58,540 nucleotides of DNA from assembly GCF_900115975.1 (NCBI RefSeq), contig NZ_FOYM01000019.1, positions 1 through 58,540 on the forward strand. Reading direction: 5' to 3'. A model generated the notes under the pieces. The model saw only the letters and a list, made by a program, of their open reading frames with translations, did not search any database and was not told the DNA's origin. Shown here one piece after another: positions 1 to 10,208 of this stretch; positions within the stretch are counted from its first letter, which is position 1, and each line of letters starts with the position of its first letter. Source of the stretch: Desulfoscipio geothermicus DSM 3669. GTDB taxonomy: Bacteria > Bacillota > Desulfotomaculia > Desulfotomaculales > Desulfallaceae. The position numbers were made by a program, and so were the translations under genes.

Positions 1-70
1 TGACATACAGCAAATATTTATTGATATGTTATGGCAGTTAATTCCATTATTTTGCTGCTATTATTGCTAA

Positions 71-796
71 TTATGATATTTTCACGGATTCAGGATTTTT
101 ATTAATTATTAAATCAGATAAGTAACCCAGTATTAAAGCGATAACTGCAAACGATATCCCAAAGTGAAAAAAATGGGGCCAGGAAACGTTTAAATAACCC
201 AGCACCAGTGCAACGGCTACGGTATTGGGTGACCAGAAGAATATGGTCCCCACCCCTCTTGATATGCTTTTGGTGAGAATGCCGGGGTAGTTGAGAACTG
301 AGTCCCTGGCGGTAATTTCATACGTCAAAGGGGCTGCGCCGATATTCATGAAAACACCGAGCACGTGGCTGAAAATAGCTGGAACCCAGTAAATCTGCCA
401 TCTTTTTTTCATATACCGGGCTGTCAAACCATCAAGTACCTTAGTATAACCTCCGGTTTTTAAAGGCATCCCCAGCAAAGGAACTGTTACCAACAGCACC
501 AGAAGGCTTACATTTTTGCCAATGGCTTTAAACCAGTATTCCAAACTGGCGCCGGAATGGTACATTAAATAAGCGCCGACACCCAAAAGCCCCAAACATA
601 CTATTCTTGTACCGCGGTCCGCAAAGGGTATACTATAAAGAATGGCGAAAATAACAATATAACTAACCAGCAATTCAAGCAACGGATGAGGGTAAAACAC
701 AACAATGACACTGCCCAAGGTCATCGATAATAATATAGGTTTTTTTAACTGGCGAACTTTTCTACCAAATAATGATTGAAATTCAGCTATGGCCAA
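71..796 (-). CDS. Polytopic membrane protein, probable transporter, family not recognised
   Basis: The 241-residue product has a basic N-terminus and about six or seven hydrophobic segments (roughly residues 20-55, 65-80, 92-110, 135-160, 185-205, 210-230), so it is an integral membrane protein. The start is TTG at 796: a consensus AGGAGG lies 6 nt upstream (803-808) and no ATG fits better. It is about half the length of usual anion symporters, but both ends look intact. It is on the same strand as and downstream of suyAB, about 290 nt after suyB and beyond a hairpin, so it may be a separate or read-through unit. Transport of sulfolactate, sulfite or another anion is a guess from position only. 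Confidence 0.6.
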   Translation of the reverse strand: MAIAEFQSLFGRKVRQLKKPILLSMTLGSVIVVFYPHPLLELLVSYIVIFAILYSIPFADRGTRIVCLGLLGVGAYLMYHSGASLEYWFKAIGKNVSLLVLLVTVPLLGMPLKTGGYTKVLDGLTARYMKKRWQIYWVPAIFSHVLGVFMNIGAAPLTYEITARDSVLNYPGILTKSISRGVGTIFFWSPNTVAVALVLGYLNVSWPHFFHFGISFAVIALILGYLSDLIINKNPESVKIS

Positions 797-947
797 GGAG
801 AACCTCCTGCTTTGTCAATATGGCAACGGGAAAATGATAGTGCATTAACCTAATACCTGGGTTTAAATCCGCGCCGAGAAAAACCTCAAGGGATCTCTGC
901 TATAATTATAACTATAATTTTTATTTTTTGACATTAATCGACAAAGA

Positions 948-984
948 CCCTTTACCAGCCAGGATTATCTGACTGGTAAAAGGC
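948..984 (-). terminator. Hairpin downstream of suyB
   Basis: TTTACCAG and CTGGTAAA arms flank a short loop between suyB and the membrane-protein gene, followed on the minus strand by a moderately T-rich stretch. A second GGAGG/CCTCC hairpin lies nearer suyB at about 1031-1055. Either could end or attenuate the suyAB transcript. The rest of 797-1085 is AT-rich with no gene. Confidence 0.4.
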
Positions 985-1085
985 CTTATTAATACATAGC
1001 ATATTTATCAAATACAGAAAGAGGAGGATAAGGAGGACGGCAAAAAACCTCCTGTACTTGTTTTAATATAGTTAATTATTTATGC

Positions 1086-2252
1086 TTATGCGCTACGATA
1101 AAGCTTAGTAAAGACAAATTCCCGATGGCCAAGCGTTTCGGCGCAGGTCAGGCGGCCATTGCAAACACGGATCATCATGTCCAACAGAGCATCCGCGGCC
1201 TGATCCAGGTTCATTTCCCGACGCAAAATACCGCTTACGTCAACGTCTATATGTTCTTTCATGTCCACCACGGTGAGGGGGTTGGCGGAAAGCTTGATGA
1301 CCGGCTCAATTGGGTTACCGATAATATTGCCCTGGCCCGTGGGGAAGAAGTGCACCACAGCACCGGAAGCCGCCCACAAAGTTACGGCCTCGGCAGCGGC
1401 GGATGAAGTGTCCATGTACCACAGACCTTTGGAAGTCGGCGCTTCAGCAGGCTTTAATACGCCAACAAACTTTAAGTTACCGATCTTTTGGAGGTTGCCC
1501 AAAGCCTTCTCTTCAATAGTGGTTAAACCACCAGCGATATTGCCCTTGGTGGGCTGGGAGCCGGAAAGATCAACGCCTTGGCTTAAAATGAAATCGTTGT
1601 ATTCTTTCCAAATTTGGTAGTAAGCTTCACCCACTTCGGGGGTAGCGGCATGTTCTTTACAAATATCTTCGGCACCTGTAATTTCGGAAGTTTCACCGAA
1701 ACTGCAGGTGGCGCCGGCAGCCACGAGCTTTTCCAAAGCCCTGCCGACCGTGGGGCAAGAAGCCAGACCGGATGTGGTGTCAGATTCACCGCATTTTACC
1801 GAAACGTACAGTTCGTCAACAGAGCATTCCACTTTTTGAATTTCCGATGCCCACTGGGCGTATTCCTGAGCTTTCCAGGAAGCCCGCTCGATCGTTTTAT
1901 GCTGGCCGTTGCGCTCAATGGCGAAACCACATACGGGCTTACCGGTTTTGGCAATACCTTCCACAACAACATTGGTCCATTCTGGTTCAATTCCAATTAC
2001 GACAACTGCTGCAACGTTGGGGTTGCTGCCGATTCCGATCAAAGTCCGGAAGGTCAATTCCAGGTCTTCACCGAACTGCAGACGGCCGTATGCGTGCGGC
2101 AGGGCTATTGTGCCCTTGACGTTGTGGGCGACAGCTTCACATGCTGCATTGGAAAGGTCGTCCAAAGGCAAAATAGCAACGTAATTGCGAATACCTACTC
2201 TACCGTTTTCACGGCGATAGCCCATGAATGTTGGAAACTTGTATTCTGACAT
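1086..2252 (-). CDS. suyB: Sulfolactate sulfo-lyase, large subunit SuyB (UxaA family)
   Basis: SuyB with SuyA splits (R)-3-sulfolactate into pyruvate and sulfite in the cytoplasm. The 388-residue protein matches the catalytic C-terminal domain of altronate/galactarate dehydratases: the N-terminus [18 protein letters not shown], the segment GIEPEW near residue 95, the Cys-containing segment [10 protein letters not shown] near residue 155 and a C-terminal [10 protein letters not shown] typical of the family. The ATG follows a GAGGTGG site located in the end of suyA, and only 4 nt separate the genes, so they are co-transcribed. The split into a short SAF-domain subunit and a large subunit is the usual SuyAB arrangement. 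A sugar-acid dehydratase is the alternative, but the sulfonate-type neighbours (TSUP exporter, SlcC- and ComC-like dehydrogenases) make SuyB the better call. Confidence 0.85.
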   Translation of the reverse strand: MSEYKFPTFMGYRRENGRVGIRNYVAILPLDDLSNAACEAVAHNVKGTIALPHAYGRLQFGEDLELTFRTLIGIGSNPNVAAVVVIGIEPEWTNVVVEGIAKTGKPVCGFAIERNGQHKTIERASWKAQEYAQWASEIQKVECSVDELYVSVKCGESDTTSGLASCPTVGRALEKLVAAGATCSFGETSEITGAEDICKEHAATPEVGEAYYQIWKEYNDFILSQGVDLSGSQPTKGNIAGGLTTIEEKALGNLQKIGNLKFVGVLKPAEAPTSKGLWYMDTSSAAAEAVTLWAASGAVVHFFPTGQGNIIGNPIEPVIKLSANPLTVVDMKEHIDVDVSGILRREMNLDQAADALLDMMIRVCNGRLTCAETLGHREFVFTKLYRSA

Positions 2253-2256
2253 AAAA

Positions 2257-2541
2257 TTACCACCTCGCAGTCTTTAAGTTATGGGTATGGACATGTTCAC
2301 CCTTTTTAATCGGCGCGACAACTTTGCCAATGGGCCTGTTGTACTTGATAACCGATGATCCTACTTCAATATCTACCATTGCGATTTTATGACCGATTTT
2401 AATATCGTTCTTAGCTGTTACTGTAACTGTGGCGTCGTTGGACATTACCCAGCCTTCCACGGTTTCCCCGGCCTTGATTTCTTTTACAGCTACGCCCACT
2501 GTATCATTTTCGTCATGAATAATAAAATAAGGTTGATTCAT
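2257..2541 (-). CDS. suyA: Sulfolactate sulfo-lyase, small subunit SuyA (SAF domain)
   Basis: This small subunit partners SuyB. The 94-residue product begins [14 protein letters not shown], the typical start of the SAF domain in SuyA and in the N-terminal part of UxaA, and ends with HVHTHNL, in which the histidines probably contribute to a metal site as in family members. The frame stays open upstream to a TTG at 2577, but the ATG at 2541 matches the family start and has GGGAGG 12 nt upstream, so it is preferred. suyB follows after 4 nt. Transcription probably starts in the 2.55-3.1 kb divergent intergenic region, which carries a pair of inverted operator-like sites. Confidence 0.85.
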   Translation of the reverse strand: MNQPYFIIHDENDTVGVAVKEIKAGETVEGWVMSNDATVTVTAKNDIKIGHKIAMVDIEVGSSVIKYNRPIGKVVAPIKKGEHVHTHNLKTARW

Positions 2542-3159
2542 TATACTGGTTATCCTCCCTTCAAAACTTTGTTTCAAAATTAGGTAGCAAATTAATCAAT
2601 TGAGAAAAAATGACATTGATCACCTCCGTAGTTGGTTTTAACCCAGGAAAGTTTCAATAAACAGTGAACATCATTTGTGTTGCATAAGTATTATTTGGTC
2701 AACTCAAAAGTCCGAATACAACTATGACGTAACCAAATCCTTATGTAATAAGTGAGTTAACCAAAAAACTCAATAACATTTCAAAATAGGTATGTTATCA
2801 GAGGTCTGTGGTTCTACCAATCATTCTACTCTTACTTTTTTTTATTGTCAATGAATATTTGAACTTACATTTTACCAAGCAAGACCGGCCAAGAAGCAAT
2901 CCTGCGCTAAGCTATATTCAGCGCCTGCGCCCCAGGGCTCCGTCAAAGTAGATTTTCAACACAATATATGGTGCAATGAGGGACTATATCTACAATATAT
3001 TACACAAAAGCGCGACTTTGACGATCTCCTGGCCTGCGCCCCAACAGCTGTTGCGCTATTGGTGAAAAGATGCTATATTAGCACTAAATTGGTATGATGT
3101 CAGTGGTATGAATATGAGGGTATTATAATCTTACTTATTACTTAATTTAGGAGACAATT
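2542..3159. promoter_or_regulatory. Divergent intergenic region with an inverted pair of operator-like sites
   Basis: This 620-bp gene-free stretch separates suyAB from the exporter gene. TTTGGTCAACTCA (2694-2706) reappears inverted as TGAGTTAACCAAA (2753-2765), one mismatch in 13, centres about 59 bp apart. A shorter relative, GTAACCAAA, lies between them (2729-2737). The paired spacing suggests binding and possibly looping by one regulator, not encoded here. Towards the exporter, TATTATAAT near 3120 and AGGAGA before the 3160 ATG look like an AT-rich -10 and a ribosome binding site. CCTGCGCCCCA occurs twice (near 2925 and 3032) without obvious meaning. Confidence 0.45.
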
Positions 3160-3897
3160 ATGATAGATTTTTTTTCTGCCGCAGCCGCATTTTTAGCCGG
3201 ATTAATAAAAACAACTTTTGGCGTTGGCGCCGGGGTGTTTCTAACGCCTCTTCTGTCCATAAACATGGACCCTAAAACTGCCGTCGCGTTGATGGCGCCC
3301 ATGATGTTGTTTTCGGACCTGTCCACCATCGGGCTGCACTGGAAAAAATGGGACGCCAGTCATGTTAAGGTGCTCATTCCCGGAGGGGTAATCGGAGTGC
3401 TTATCGGGAGCTATTACCTGGCCTGGGCTTCACCGAGCATAACCCAGGTAACCATCGGTATAGTGGCCATGGCTTTCTCAGCTTTACAAATCGTGCGTCA
3501 ACAAAAATCCGAGTATTTTACCAACCTAAATATGAAACCTGTGCACGGCGCGTTGATCAGCGTTTTTGCAGGTGCTTTTTCAGCAGTCGCTCACTCCGGC
3601 GGTATAGTCATATCCATTTACCTGATCACCCTGGGTATGGCCAAACATGCCTTTGTTGCCACCCTGATCTTGTTCTTGTTTGTCGGTGATATTTTAAAGA
3701 TGGTGCTTTTCACGAAATTTGGCGTCCTAAATTCCGAAATCCTTATTGCCGGCATAATATTAACCCCGGCTTTGTTTTTAGGCAGCTGGTTGGGAAGTAA
3801 GTTAATTAACAAACTTACCGATAAACAGTTTATTTTAATTGTGAACGTTTTTATTTTCCTGAGCGGACTTTTCTTAATTATCAAAAACTACTATTAA
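3160..3897 (+). CDS. TSUP (TauE/SafE) family permease, probable sulfite exporter
   Basis: The 245-residue membrane protein has about seven or eight hydrophobic segments. Its N-terminal sequence AGLIKTTFGVGAGVFLTPLL is the hallmark of the sulfite exporter TauE/SafE family, and a second half-repeat begins near residue 130 (GAFSAVAHSGG). The family exports sulfite, sulfoacetate or related anions; members beside sulfonate lyases usually dispose of released sulfite, which fits the divergent suyAB genes. The ATG at 3160 has an AGGAGA site. In a sulfate or sulfite reducer some sulfite would instead be respired, so import of a sulfonate cannot be excluded. Confidence 0.8.
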   Translation: MIDFFSAAAAFLAGLIKTTFGVGAGVFLTPLLSINMDPKTAVALMAPMMLFSDLSTIGLHWKKWDASHVKVLIPGGVIGVLIGSYYLAWASPSITQVTIGIVAMAFSALQIVRQQKSEYFTNLNMKPVHGALISVFAGAFSAVAHSGGIVISIYLITLGMAKHAFVATLILFLFVGDILKMVLFTKFGVLNSEILIAGIILTPALFLGSWLGSKLINKLTDKQFILIVNVFIFLSGLFLIIKNYY

Positions 3898-3972
3898 ACC
3901 CCAACATTATTTTTTAATATATAAGAATTAATCTCACTATTCGAAAACTTTGAAAAATTTTCAACCAGGTAA

Positions 3973-4001
3973 TTGTCTTTATAACGACAAACTGATATAA
4001 T
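3973..4001 (+). promoter_or_regulatory. Sigma-A-type promoter for the TAXI TRAP operon
   Basis: TTGTCT at 3973-3978 and TATAAT at 3996-4001 are 17 bp apart. The implied leader to the 4294 ATG is about 285 nt, AT-rich and without a recognised riboswitch. No other gene is seen in 3898-4293. Confidence 0.6.
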
Positions 4002-4293
4002 TCTACTAAGCTGTTGTCTGAGGTTGGAGGTATGACCAATATTTTTAAAATTGCGAAATAAGATAATTCGCTAATTATTTAATAAATTAGAAATTTAATT
4101 AAAATAGGTGAGAGTAAATAAGCCAAATTGCTTTTTAAACCAACGTTTCCCAGGTATTGAAGCATTATAAATTTCAGAAGCTGGCTGAATTTCTTATGGG
4201 TATCGATTCTCAAATAATCTAAAATTTAGGAGGTGAATTTCAAAAGTTTATTTCTTTTAACAATTTAAGACATTACTTAAAAGGAGGAGTAAA

Positions 4294-5310
4294 ATGAAAG
4301 TTAAGGCCAAGGGTTTTATGCTTATTGTTTCCCTACTTGTACTCAGCCTTCTTGCAGCCGGTTGCGGCGAAGGCGGAGAACAAAACATGGCAGACAAAAC
4401 CAAGTTCAGCTTTGCCACCGCGGGAACCGGGGGCACTTACTACCCCATGGGAGGCGGCGTTTCCAGCGTCGTCCAGGATGCCACAGATTATGAAGTAGCA
4501 GTGGAGACCAGCGGCGGTTCCGCCGAGAACCTGCGGCTTATTCAAGCTGGTGAAACCGATTTTGCCTGGGCCAACGCTTCTGAAATATACTGGGCCTGGA
4601 ATGGTGAAGAATTTTTTAAAGGACAGGAATTAAAGGATTTCAGAGTTGTAACCTTTGCCTGGAATGCCATCTATCACTGGGCTGTTCATAAAGGAAGCAA
4701 CATCAACAGTTTTGCAGGCCTGGAAGGTAAAAAAGTCGGCATTGGTCCCCAGGGTTCCGGAGCCGCCGTATTTGGTGAAACTTACCTCAGGGCTATCGGT
4801 ATGTGGGACAAGGTTCAACCCATGTTCCTACCTCCCGACGACCAGGCAACATCCTTCAAAGATAATAAAATAGAAGCGTTTGGTTACTTCTCAAGGGTGC
4901 CCATGGCGGCCCTGATGGATATCGCAGCGGTAACTGATATTAAACTACTAGACCCCACCATTGAAGGAGCTAAAGTAAACTTCTCTGAAAAATACCCCTT
5001 TTACAGCCAAACAGTCGTTCCTAAGGGATCTTATACCGGTCAGGATCAAGATGTGAAAATGTACGGCAACCCCGTCTACATGGTCGCGCATAAAAACATT
5101 CCCGAACAAGTCGTGTATGACATTTTAACGGCCGTTTATTCCGAAAAAGGACAAGAACGCCTGCTGCAAACTAACAAGGCCGCAGAAGACATGACGTTGG
5201 AAAATGCTTTGCAAGGCATGACCGAGATGGGTGTGCCCCTGCACCCCGGAGCGGTTAAGTTCTTTAAAGAAAAAGGCCTGGAAATTCCTGAAGAACTGGT
5301 TAAAGATTAA
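4294..5310 (+). CDS. TAXI family TRAP transporter solute-binding lipoprotein
   Basis: This is the extracytoplasmic receptor of a TRAP transporter. The 338-residue precursor has a lipoprotein signal with lipobox LAAGC (Cys near residue 24), then the TAXI-class opening FATAGTGGTYYPMGG and the GKKVGIGPQGSG segment. A GGAGGAG site precedes the ATG at 4294. The fused 4TM/12TM permease follows after a hairpin. Known TAXI ligands include small dicarboxylates and glutamate. Location inside a sulfolactate cluster makes sulfolactate or a similar C3 sulfonate the likely ligand, but this is inferred from context only. Confidence 0.85.
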   Translation: MKVKAKGFMLIVSLLVLSLLAAGCGEGGEQNMADKTKFSFATAGTGGTYYPMGGGVSSVVQDATDYEVAVETSGGSAENLRLIQAGETDFAWANASEIYWAWNGEEFFKGQELKDFRVVTFAWNAIYHWAVHKGSNINSFAGLEGKKVGIGPQGSGAAVFGETYLRAIGMWDKVQPMFLPPDDQATSFKDNKIEAFGYFSRVPMAALMDIAAVTDIKLLDPTIEGAKVNFSEKYPFYSQTVVPKGSYTGQDQDVKMYGNPVYMVAHKNIPEQVVYDILTAVYSEKGQERLLQTNKAAEDMTLENALQGMTEMGVPLHPGAVKFFKEKGLEIPEELVKD

Positions 5311-5344
5311 GTAAATTTTAACATAACCAACATATAAAACTCAT

Positions 5345-5369
5345 AACTGGCACCTTAAAGGTGCCAGTT
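5345..5369 (+). promoter_or_regulatory. Intercistronic hairpin between receptor and permease genes
   Basis: Arms AACTGGCACCTT and AAGGTGCCAGTT form a perfect 12-bp palindrome around one A. No T-run follows, so it is more likely an mRNA-stabilising or attenuating structure that keeps receptor expression above permease expression than a full terminator. Confidence 0.55.
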
Positions 5370-5407
5370 ATGTCAGTATATTCTTTGCAAATTAGGAGGT
5401 GTATTTC

Positions 5408-7372
5408 TTGGACAAAGATCATCTAGAAAGGCAAGGACCGCAAACAGAGCAGGAAATGGAAAAAATGATCGAACAATATGAAGGTGCCTCTGCCAAAAGG
5501 ACCTTTGCCGGCCCACTTGGTAAATTTATTGCTTTTGTCGCCGCCCTGTTCACGCTGTTTTTCTTGTACCAGGCCGCATTCGGTGTCATATCCCCCGAAG
5601 CCAACAGGGGCATATACGTCGGTATAACCATTTTTTTGTGTTTACTTATTTATCCTGCATCTAAAAAATCACCCAGTGACAGAATTACCATATTTGATGC
5701 TTTCCTGGGCTTTCTAACCCTGATCACCACAGGTTATTTCATCTTTATGTATCCCCAGATGGCATATCGCATTGGGTTTGTGACCACAACGGATTTGATC
5801 ATGGCCATCATAGCGGTACTACTGGCGCTTGAAACCGTCAGGCGTGTAACAGGCAATGTGTTATTCTTTATCGCCCTTGGATTCTTATTGTACGGTTACT
5901 TCGGTAATTTATTCCCCGGTATGCTGTCCCACAAAGGATTTAGTATTACCAGGATAGCCAGCTTCATGTACGCATCCCTTTACGGCATTTATGGCGCAGT
6001 GGCTTCGATTTTTGCCTCATTTGTTTTCCTGTTCATTACTTTTGGAACTTTTCTGGAGGCTTCCGGGGCGGGAAGATTTTTCATCGACTTTCCATATTCT
6101 GTGCTCGGAAGAACCCGCGGCGGCCCGGCCAAGGTGGCTGTTCTGGCCAGCGGTTTCATGGGTAGTATTAACGGCAGCGCCACCGCCAACGTGGTTACTA
6201 CAGGCACTTTCACCATCCCCTTGATGAAACGCATCGGTTATAAACCCCACATGGCTGGTGCCATCGAAACCGTAGCATCCACAGGTGGAATGCTGATGCC
6301 TCCGATTATGGGCGCAGGCGCTTTCATTATGTCGGAATTCACCGGAATCGCTTACTGGGATATCGTCAAAGTGTCCATTATTCCGGCCATCCTTTATTAC
6401 ATGTATCTGTACTTGATGGTTGAATTCCAAGCCCTTAACCTGGGTCTGAAGGGTCTTCCCAAAAGCGAATTGCCCAACCCAATGGAAGTTTTAAAATCCG
6501 GCTGGTACTTTATCATTCCGGTTGTCGTCATCGTTTATATGCTTGTTGCCGGATATTCCCCACCCATGGCAGCAGTAATCGGCGTAGTATTAACCATCAT
6601 CTGCAGCTGGTTCAACAAAGAAACGCGCATGTACCCCAAGGATATTTACAACGCCCTGGTTAAGTCGGCTATAGCGTCTTTGACGGTAGGCGCCACCGTG
6701 GGCGCTATCGGCATTATCATTGGCGTTGTTTATCTGACCGGTTTGGGACTTAAATTTTCGGATATTTTGTTATCCCTTTCCGGAGGATTTTTGCCCCTGG
6801 CCATCGTTTTTGTTGCCATTGCTTCCTATGCTCTCGGCATGGGCGTTACGGCTACTACTTCCTATATCATTCTCGGCGTGCTGGCGTCACCGGCGCTGCA
6901 GGAACTGGGCGTCGCCCTGCTACCTGCTCATCTGATCATCTTCTGGGCCACCCAGATCGCCAACGTTAACCCGCCGGTATGCCTGGCGGCATTTGCCGCG
7001 GCGGCCATAGCCAAAGCCGAACCGATGAAAACCGGTATAACGGCCATGATTTTCGCGCAACCGCTGTATATCATGCCCTTCGTGTTCGCTTATGCGCCGG
7101 CCATACTCCTGGTTGGTGACCCGGCGGACATCTACCGTACCATTTTCTCAGTGACCCTGGGCATGATTTTCGCGGCATGCTTCTTCCAAAACTGGATGTT
7201 ACGCAAACTGATGCTGTTTGAACGGTTGATTGTAGCCGTAGGAGCAATATTCCTTTTATTGGCTGGTTCCACCACGGATTACATTGGATTTATCATTGCA
7301 GCGGCAATGTTTGTATTCCAGCTGCTGACCAGAAACAAAAAAGTAGGCAAAACACTGGGTACTACTGCATAA
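5408..7372 (+). CDS. TRAP transporter fused permease (4TM/12TM)
   Basis: The 654-residue polytopic protein is the single-chain TRAP permease that pairs with TAXI receptors: an N-terminal DctQ-like four-helix part (about residues 40-170) fused to a DctM-like part. Transport is normally driven by a cation gradient. Family motifs include GSINGSATANVVTTGTFTIP near residue 260 and PPIMGAGAFIMSEFTG near residue 300. A GTG at 5399 overlaps the AGGAGG itself, so TTG at 5408, 8 nt downstream of AGGAGG, is taken as the start. It forms an operon with the TAXI receptor. Confidence 0.88.
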   Translation: MDKDHLERQGPQTEQEMEKMIEQYEGASAKRTFAGPLGKFIAFVAALFTLFFLYQAAFGVISPEANRGIYVGITIFLCLLIYPASKKSPSDRITIFDAFLGFLTLITTGYFIFMYPQMAYRIGFVTTTDLIMAIIAVLLALETVRRVTGNVLFFIALGFLLYGYFGNLFPGMLSHKGFSITRIASFMYASLYGIYGAVASIFASFVFLFITFGTFLEASGAGRFFIDFPYSVLGRTRGGPAKVAVLASGFMGSINGSATANVVTTGTFTIPLMKRIGYKPHMAGAIETVASTGGMLMPPIMGAGAFIMSEFTGIAYWDIVKVSIIPAILYYMYLYLMVEFQALNLGLKGLPKSELPNPMEVLKSGWYFIIPVVVIVYMLVAGYSPPMAAVIGVVLTIICSWFNKETRMYPKDIYNALVKSAIASLTVGATVGAIGIIIGVVYLTGLGLKFSDILLSLSGGFLPLAIVFVAIASYALGMGVTATTSYIILGVLASPALQELGVALLPAHLIIFWATQIANVNPPVCLAAFAAAAIAKAEPMKTGITAMIFAQPLYIMPFVFAYAPAILLVGDPADIYRTIFSVTLGMIFAACFFQNWMLRKLMLFERLIVAVGAIFLLLAGSTTDYIGFIIAAAMFVFQLLTRNKKVGKTLGTTA

Positions 7373-7996
7373 AAGCAGCCATTAAATTTTAGCATTTAAG
7401 CCGTGTAAAATTCTTTAGTTAGCATTATCGCCTGAACACCGACGATTAAATTACCCAGCTCACCAGGCGGCTGTCAAGGCTACGCCCCCGACAGCCGCGT
7501 GGCTCCGCTTGTAAGGGTTAACAAGCGGTGTTCAAGGGTCTACCCTGAAACTACCCTGAAACTAGTATCTTCCGTTTAGGGCCGGCGGCTCCCCGCTGCG
7601 TTCCGAACTTCCGCGCCGACAGCACCAGCGGCTTTCTTCGGGCGAAACCGGACCGGCTTCAATTCGCCGTCCATGGCTCAGTTTCAGCCTCTCGCAATCA
7701 TCCTGCTTGTGCCCGGAACGGGTAGCCGCTCGTCCGGTTTCGCAGCCTCGCTGCGCCGGGTGCTGTTGCCGGCGCTCCAGGATGTCACTTGCGGGGAGCC
7801 GCCGGCCCTCCATACCGCTTTTCATCCTCTGATGGTGCACGATAGCGGCATGAAAGTCTGTCCCGGTCATCTAATTGAGCGGCTTCATCCATATCACGGT
7901 CAGAGTAACCTTTTTCCAGCAATATTATGATAGCATACGGGGTGGACTTAGCGAGGGCGACCTTTAATGCAAAATATTAAGGTAGGAGGAATTAAG
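7373..7996. other. Gene-free stretch with adjacent hairpins and a GC-rich anonymous segment
   Basis: CGGCTGTC/GACAGCCG (7468-7475, 7490-7497) and CCGCTTGT/ACAAGCGG (7505-7512, 7521-7528) form two neighbouring hairpins, and CTACCCTGAAA is repeated in tandem just after. From about 7575 to 7900 the DNA is much richer in GC than its neighbours and keeps a 102-codon minus-strand reading frame without a ribosome binding site or recognised family. It is probably debris of a mobile element or inserted structured DNA. TGTCAAGGCTAC here (7472-7483) also occurs in the long palindrome near 10.8 kb. Confidence 0.35.
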
Positions 7997-9886
7997 ATGT
8001 CCGATGAAGCAAACTTTAAAAAAGGTTTAAGTTTAAGGTTTAAACTCATAACTTTTTTCGTTTTAGTTGCAGTATTACCACTGCTGGCTGGCGGCATTTG
8101 GTCTATAATAAATGTCAAAAGCGAACTGATAAAAAATACGCATCACAGCAATATGCTAATTACAGATCAAATAGCTAATCAGGTTGACCAATTAATTAAA
8201 AACAGGATCGATCTTGCCGCTTCCTTGGCTAAAACGACAAATGTTAGCAAGATGGACCCCGAGGAACTTAAATCTTTGATTACCCCAATCAAGGATTATT
8301 ACCCAGATATTGATGTAATAGGGATAATAGATAAGTCCGGCAGGCAGATAGTTCGCTCCGACGACAATAAACTTTTGGACTTGCATGATCGTTCATATTT
8401 TACTGAGGTAATGGCGGGTAAAGAATACTCCGTCAGCGATGTTGTAATTTCCCGTTCTAACGGTAAACCCATCGTAGTTATCGGCACTCCAATTAAAAAG
8501 AATGGCGGGATCGAGGGAGTATTCCAGATATCCTTGATCCTGGCCGGCCTAGATAATATTCTGGCAGCGTCAAAAACAGGCCAAACCGACTATTCATTTA
8601 TCACAGATAGCAAGGGAAAAGTAGTAGCGCACCCCGATCACCAGATAGCCGCTAAGCGGACGGATTTTTCCGCTCTGGCCCCTGTAGAAACAGCGATTAA
8701 AGGGCAAAACAAAGGTAGTTTGGAATATCTTATTGATGGTACAAGCTGGCAGTCATATTATTGTGTGACGCCGTTTCTGAAATGGGTTGTGGTAACCCAA
8801 CAAACAACAGCGGAAGCAACGGCGGAGGCAAATATCTTGGCGCAAAACACCCTGTTGGTTTTGGCTCTGGGCGCGCTGGCGGCGGTTTTGGTGGGTGTTT
8901 TATTTAGCACAATGACTATTAGACCACTGAATGCTTTAAAAAAGGAATTGTTATCCCTGGCGGAAGGTGATCTAACCCAAAACGTGCAGGTTAAATCAAG
9001 GGATGAAATCGGGGAATTGGCCCATACCTTTAACAAAACCGTTGTCCAATTGCGTGAGCTTATTGTAGGAATTAAAGCCAGTTCGAACCAACTATCTTCA
9101 CACAGCCAGGAATTAGCCTCCAGCAGCGAAGAAGTAAGCGCTACCATTGAAGAAGTGGCCGGAACTGCCAACGAAGTGGCAGCCATCTCAACGCAAGGAG
9201 CGGAAAATGCCGAAGAATCAGCTAGGGAATCCGAGCAGGTTCTTCAAGTGGCCGTGGAAGGTAACCAGGCCGTGCGGCAAACAATAGAAAAGATGGGCTC
9301 CATTTCTTCCGCTTCTGAGAATGTATCTAGCGCTATTGAAAAACTTAGCAAGCAATCCAATAAAATTGGAGAGATTATCAACACAATCACCAATATAGCT
9401 GACCAGACCAACCTTTTAGCGTTGAACGCAGCCATAGAAGCTGCACGGGCAGGGGAGCATGGCCGCGGATTTTCTGTGGTAGCGGAGGAGGTACGTAATC
9501 TGGCGGAACAATCCGCAACCGCCGCCAATGAAATTACAGACTTAATTAAAGAAATACAATTTGGTGTAGAAGAAGCTATAAGAGCAATGAGATATGGGAA
9601 CGAAGAGGTAAGTGAAGGTGCACAAATTGCCAATAACGCGGGCGCGTCCCTAGAGCAGATTATTAAAGCCATCGAAAAAAATATAGCGGTAATTAAAGAT
9701 GTCGCCGATGGTGCCAAGCAGATTAACGAAGGCACCCAGCAACTTACCGCCGCCAATGAGCAAATAACCTCTACCATCCAGCAAGTATCCGGCGCCGCCC
9801 AGGAACTAGCCAATATCGCATTTGAATTACGCAACAGAACTGAAAGATTTAAAGTTAATAGTTCTGAAAACGATCAAAATGCATAA
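7997..9886 (+). CDS. Methyl-accepting chemotaxis protein with dCache sensor
   Basis: This 629-residue transmembrane chemoreceptor has a first membrane helix at about residues 15-37, a double-Cache-like extracellular sensor (about 40-275, including [14 protein letters not shown]), a second helix near 285-305, a HAMP domain (about 306-360) and a cytoplasmic signalling coil. The conserved hairpin tip reads [20 protein letters not shown]. The ATG at 7997 has AGGAGG 7 nt upstream; an earlier in-frame ATG at 7967 has none. It sits between the transporter operon and the dehydrogenases, so it may sense the sulfonate these genes consume. A terminator follows. Confidence 0.93.
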   Translation: MSDEANFKKGLSLRFKLITFFVLVAVLPLLAGGIWSIINVKSELIKNTHHSNMLITDQIANQVDQLIKNRIDLAASLAKTTNVSKMDPEELKSLITPIKDYYPDIDVIGIIDKSGRQIVRSDDNKLLDLHDRSYFTEVMAGKEYSVSDVVISRSNGKPIVVIGTPIKKNGGIEGVFQISLILAGLDNILAASKTGQTDYSFITDSKGKVVAHPDHQIAAKRTDFSALAPVETAIKGQNKGSLEYLIDGTSWQSYYCVTPFLKWVVVTQQTTAEATAEANILAQNTLLVLALGALAAVLVGVLFSTMTIRPLNALKKELLSLAEGDLTQNVQVKSRDEIGELAHTFNKTVVQLRELIVGIKASSNQLSSHSQELASSSEEVSATIEEVAGTANEVAAISTQGAENAEESARESEQVLQVAVEGNQAVRQTIEKMGSISSASENVSSAIEKLSKQSNKIGEIINTITNIADQTNLLALNAAIEAARAGEHGRGFSVVAEEVRNLAEQSATAANEITDLIKEIQFGVEEAIRAMRYGNEEVSEGAQIANNAGASLEQIIKAIEKNIAVIKDVADGAKQINEGTQQLTAANEQITSTIQQVSGAAQELANIAFELRNRTERFKVNSSENDQNA

Positions 9887-9948
9887 CTAATGAAGAATGT
9901 TGATAGTGAGTTTATAAACAGCATTCCTGCAATCGACATAACCTGTAG

Positions 9949-9985
9949 CCACTCACCCTCAATGGCGGAAGGAGAGTGGTTTTTT
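9949..9985 (+). terminator. Rho-independent terminator of the chemoreceptor gene
   Basis: CCACTC (9949-9954) pairs with GAGTGG (9974-9979), directly followed by a run of T. From here to about 10208 no gene is seen. Confidence 0.7.
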
Positions 9986-10208
9986 CTTGCCTAAAATGGC
10001 ATCCATACTGCATAATGATTGTCAGAAATCGGTAGAATTTGCAGCGACAATAAAATATACAGAAAGGTATGGCGAAAAAAGCGGAAGAGGGAAACCCATA
10101 GGCCCCCACAGCCAGTTTCCCTCTTCCTTATAACTTTCGTCAATATAATCATAATGGGTTGGCAAACCGATGTCCAGACATATATAAAAGTTGTAACTAA
10201 AGATTAAT

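Noticed and set aside
7562-7870. 102-codon minus-strand frame in the GC-rich segment
   Set aside because: No ribosome binding site or recognised family. A group II intron remnant was considered, but no intron motif could be shown.
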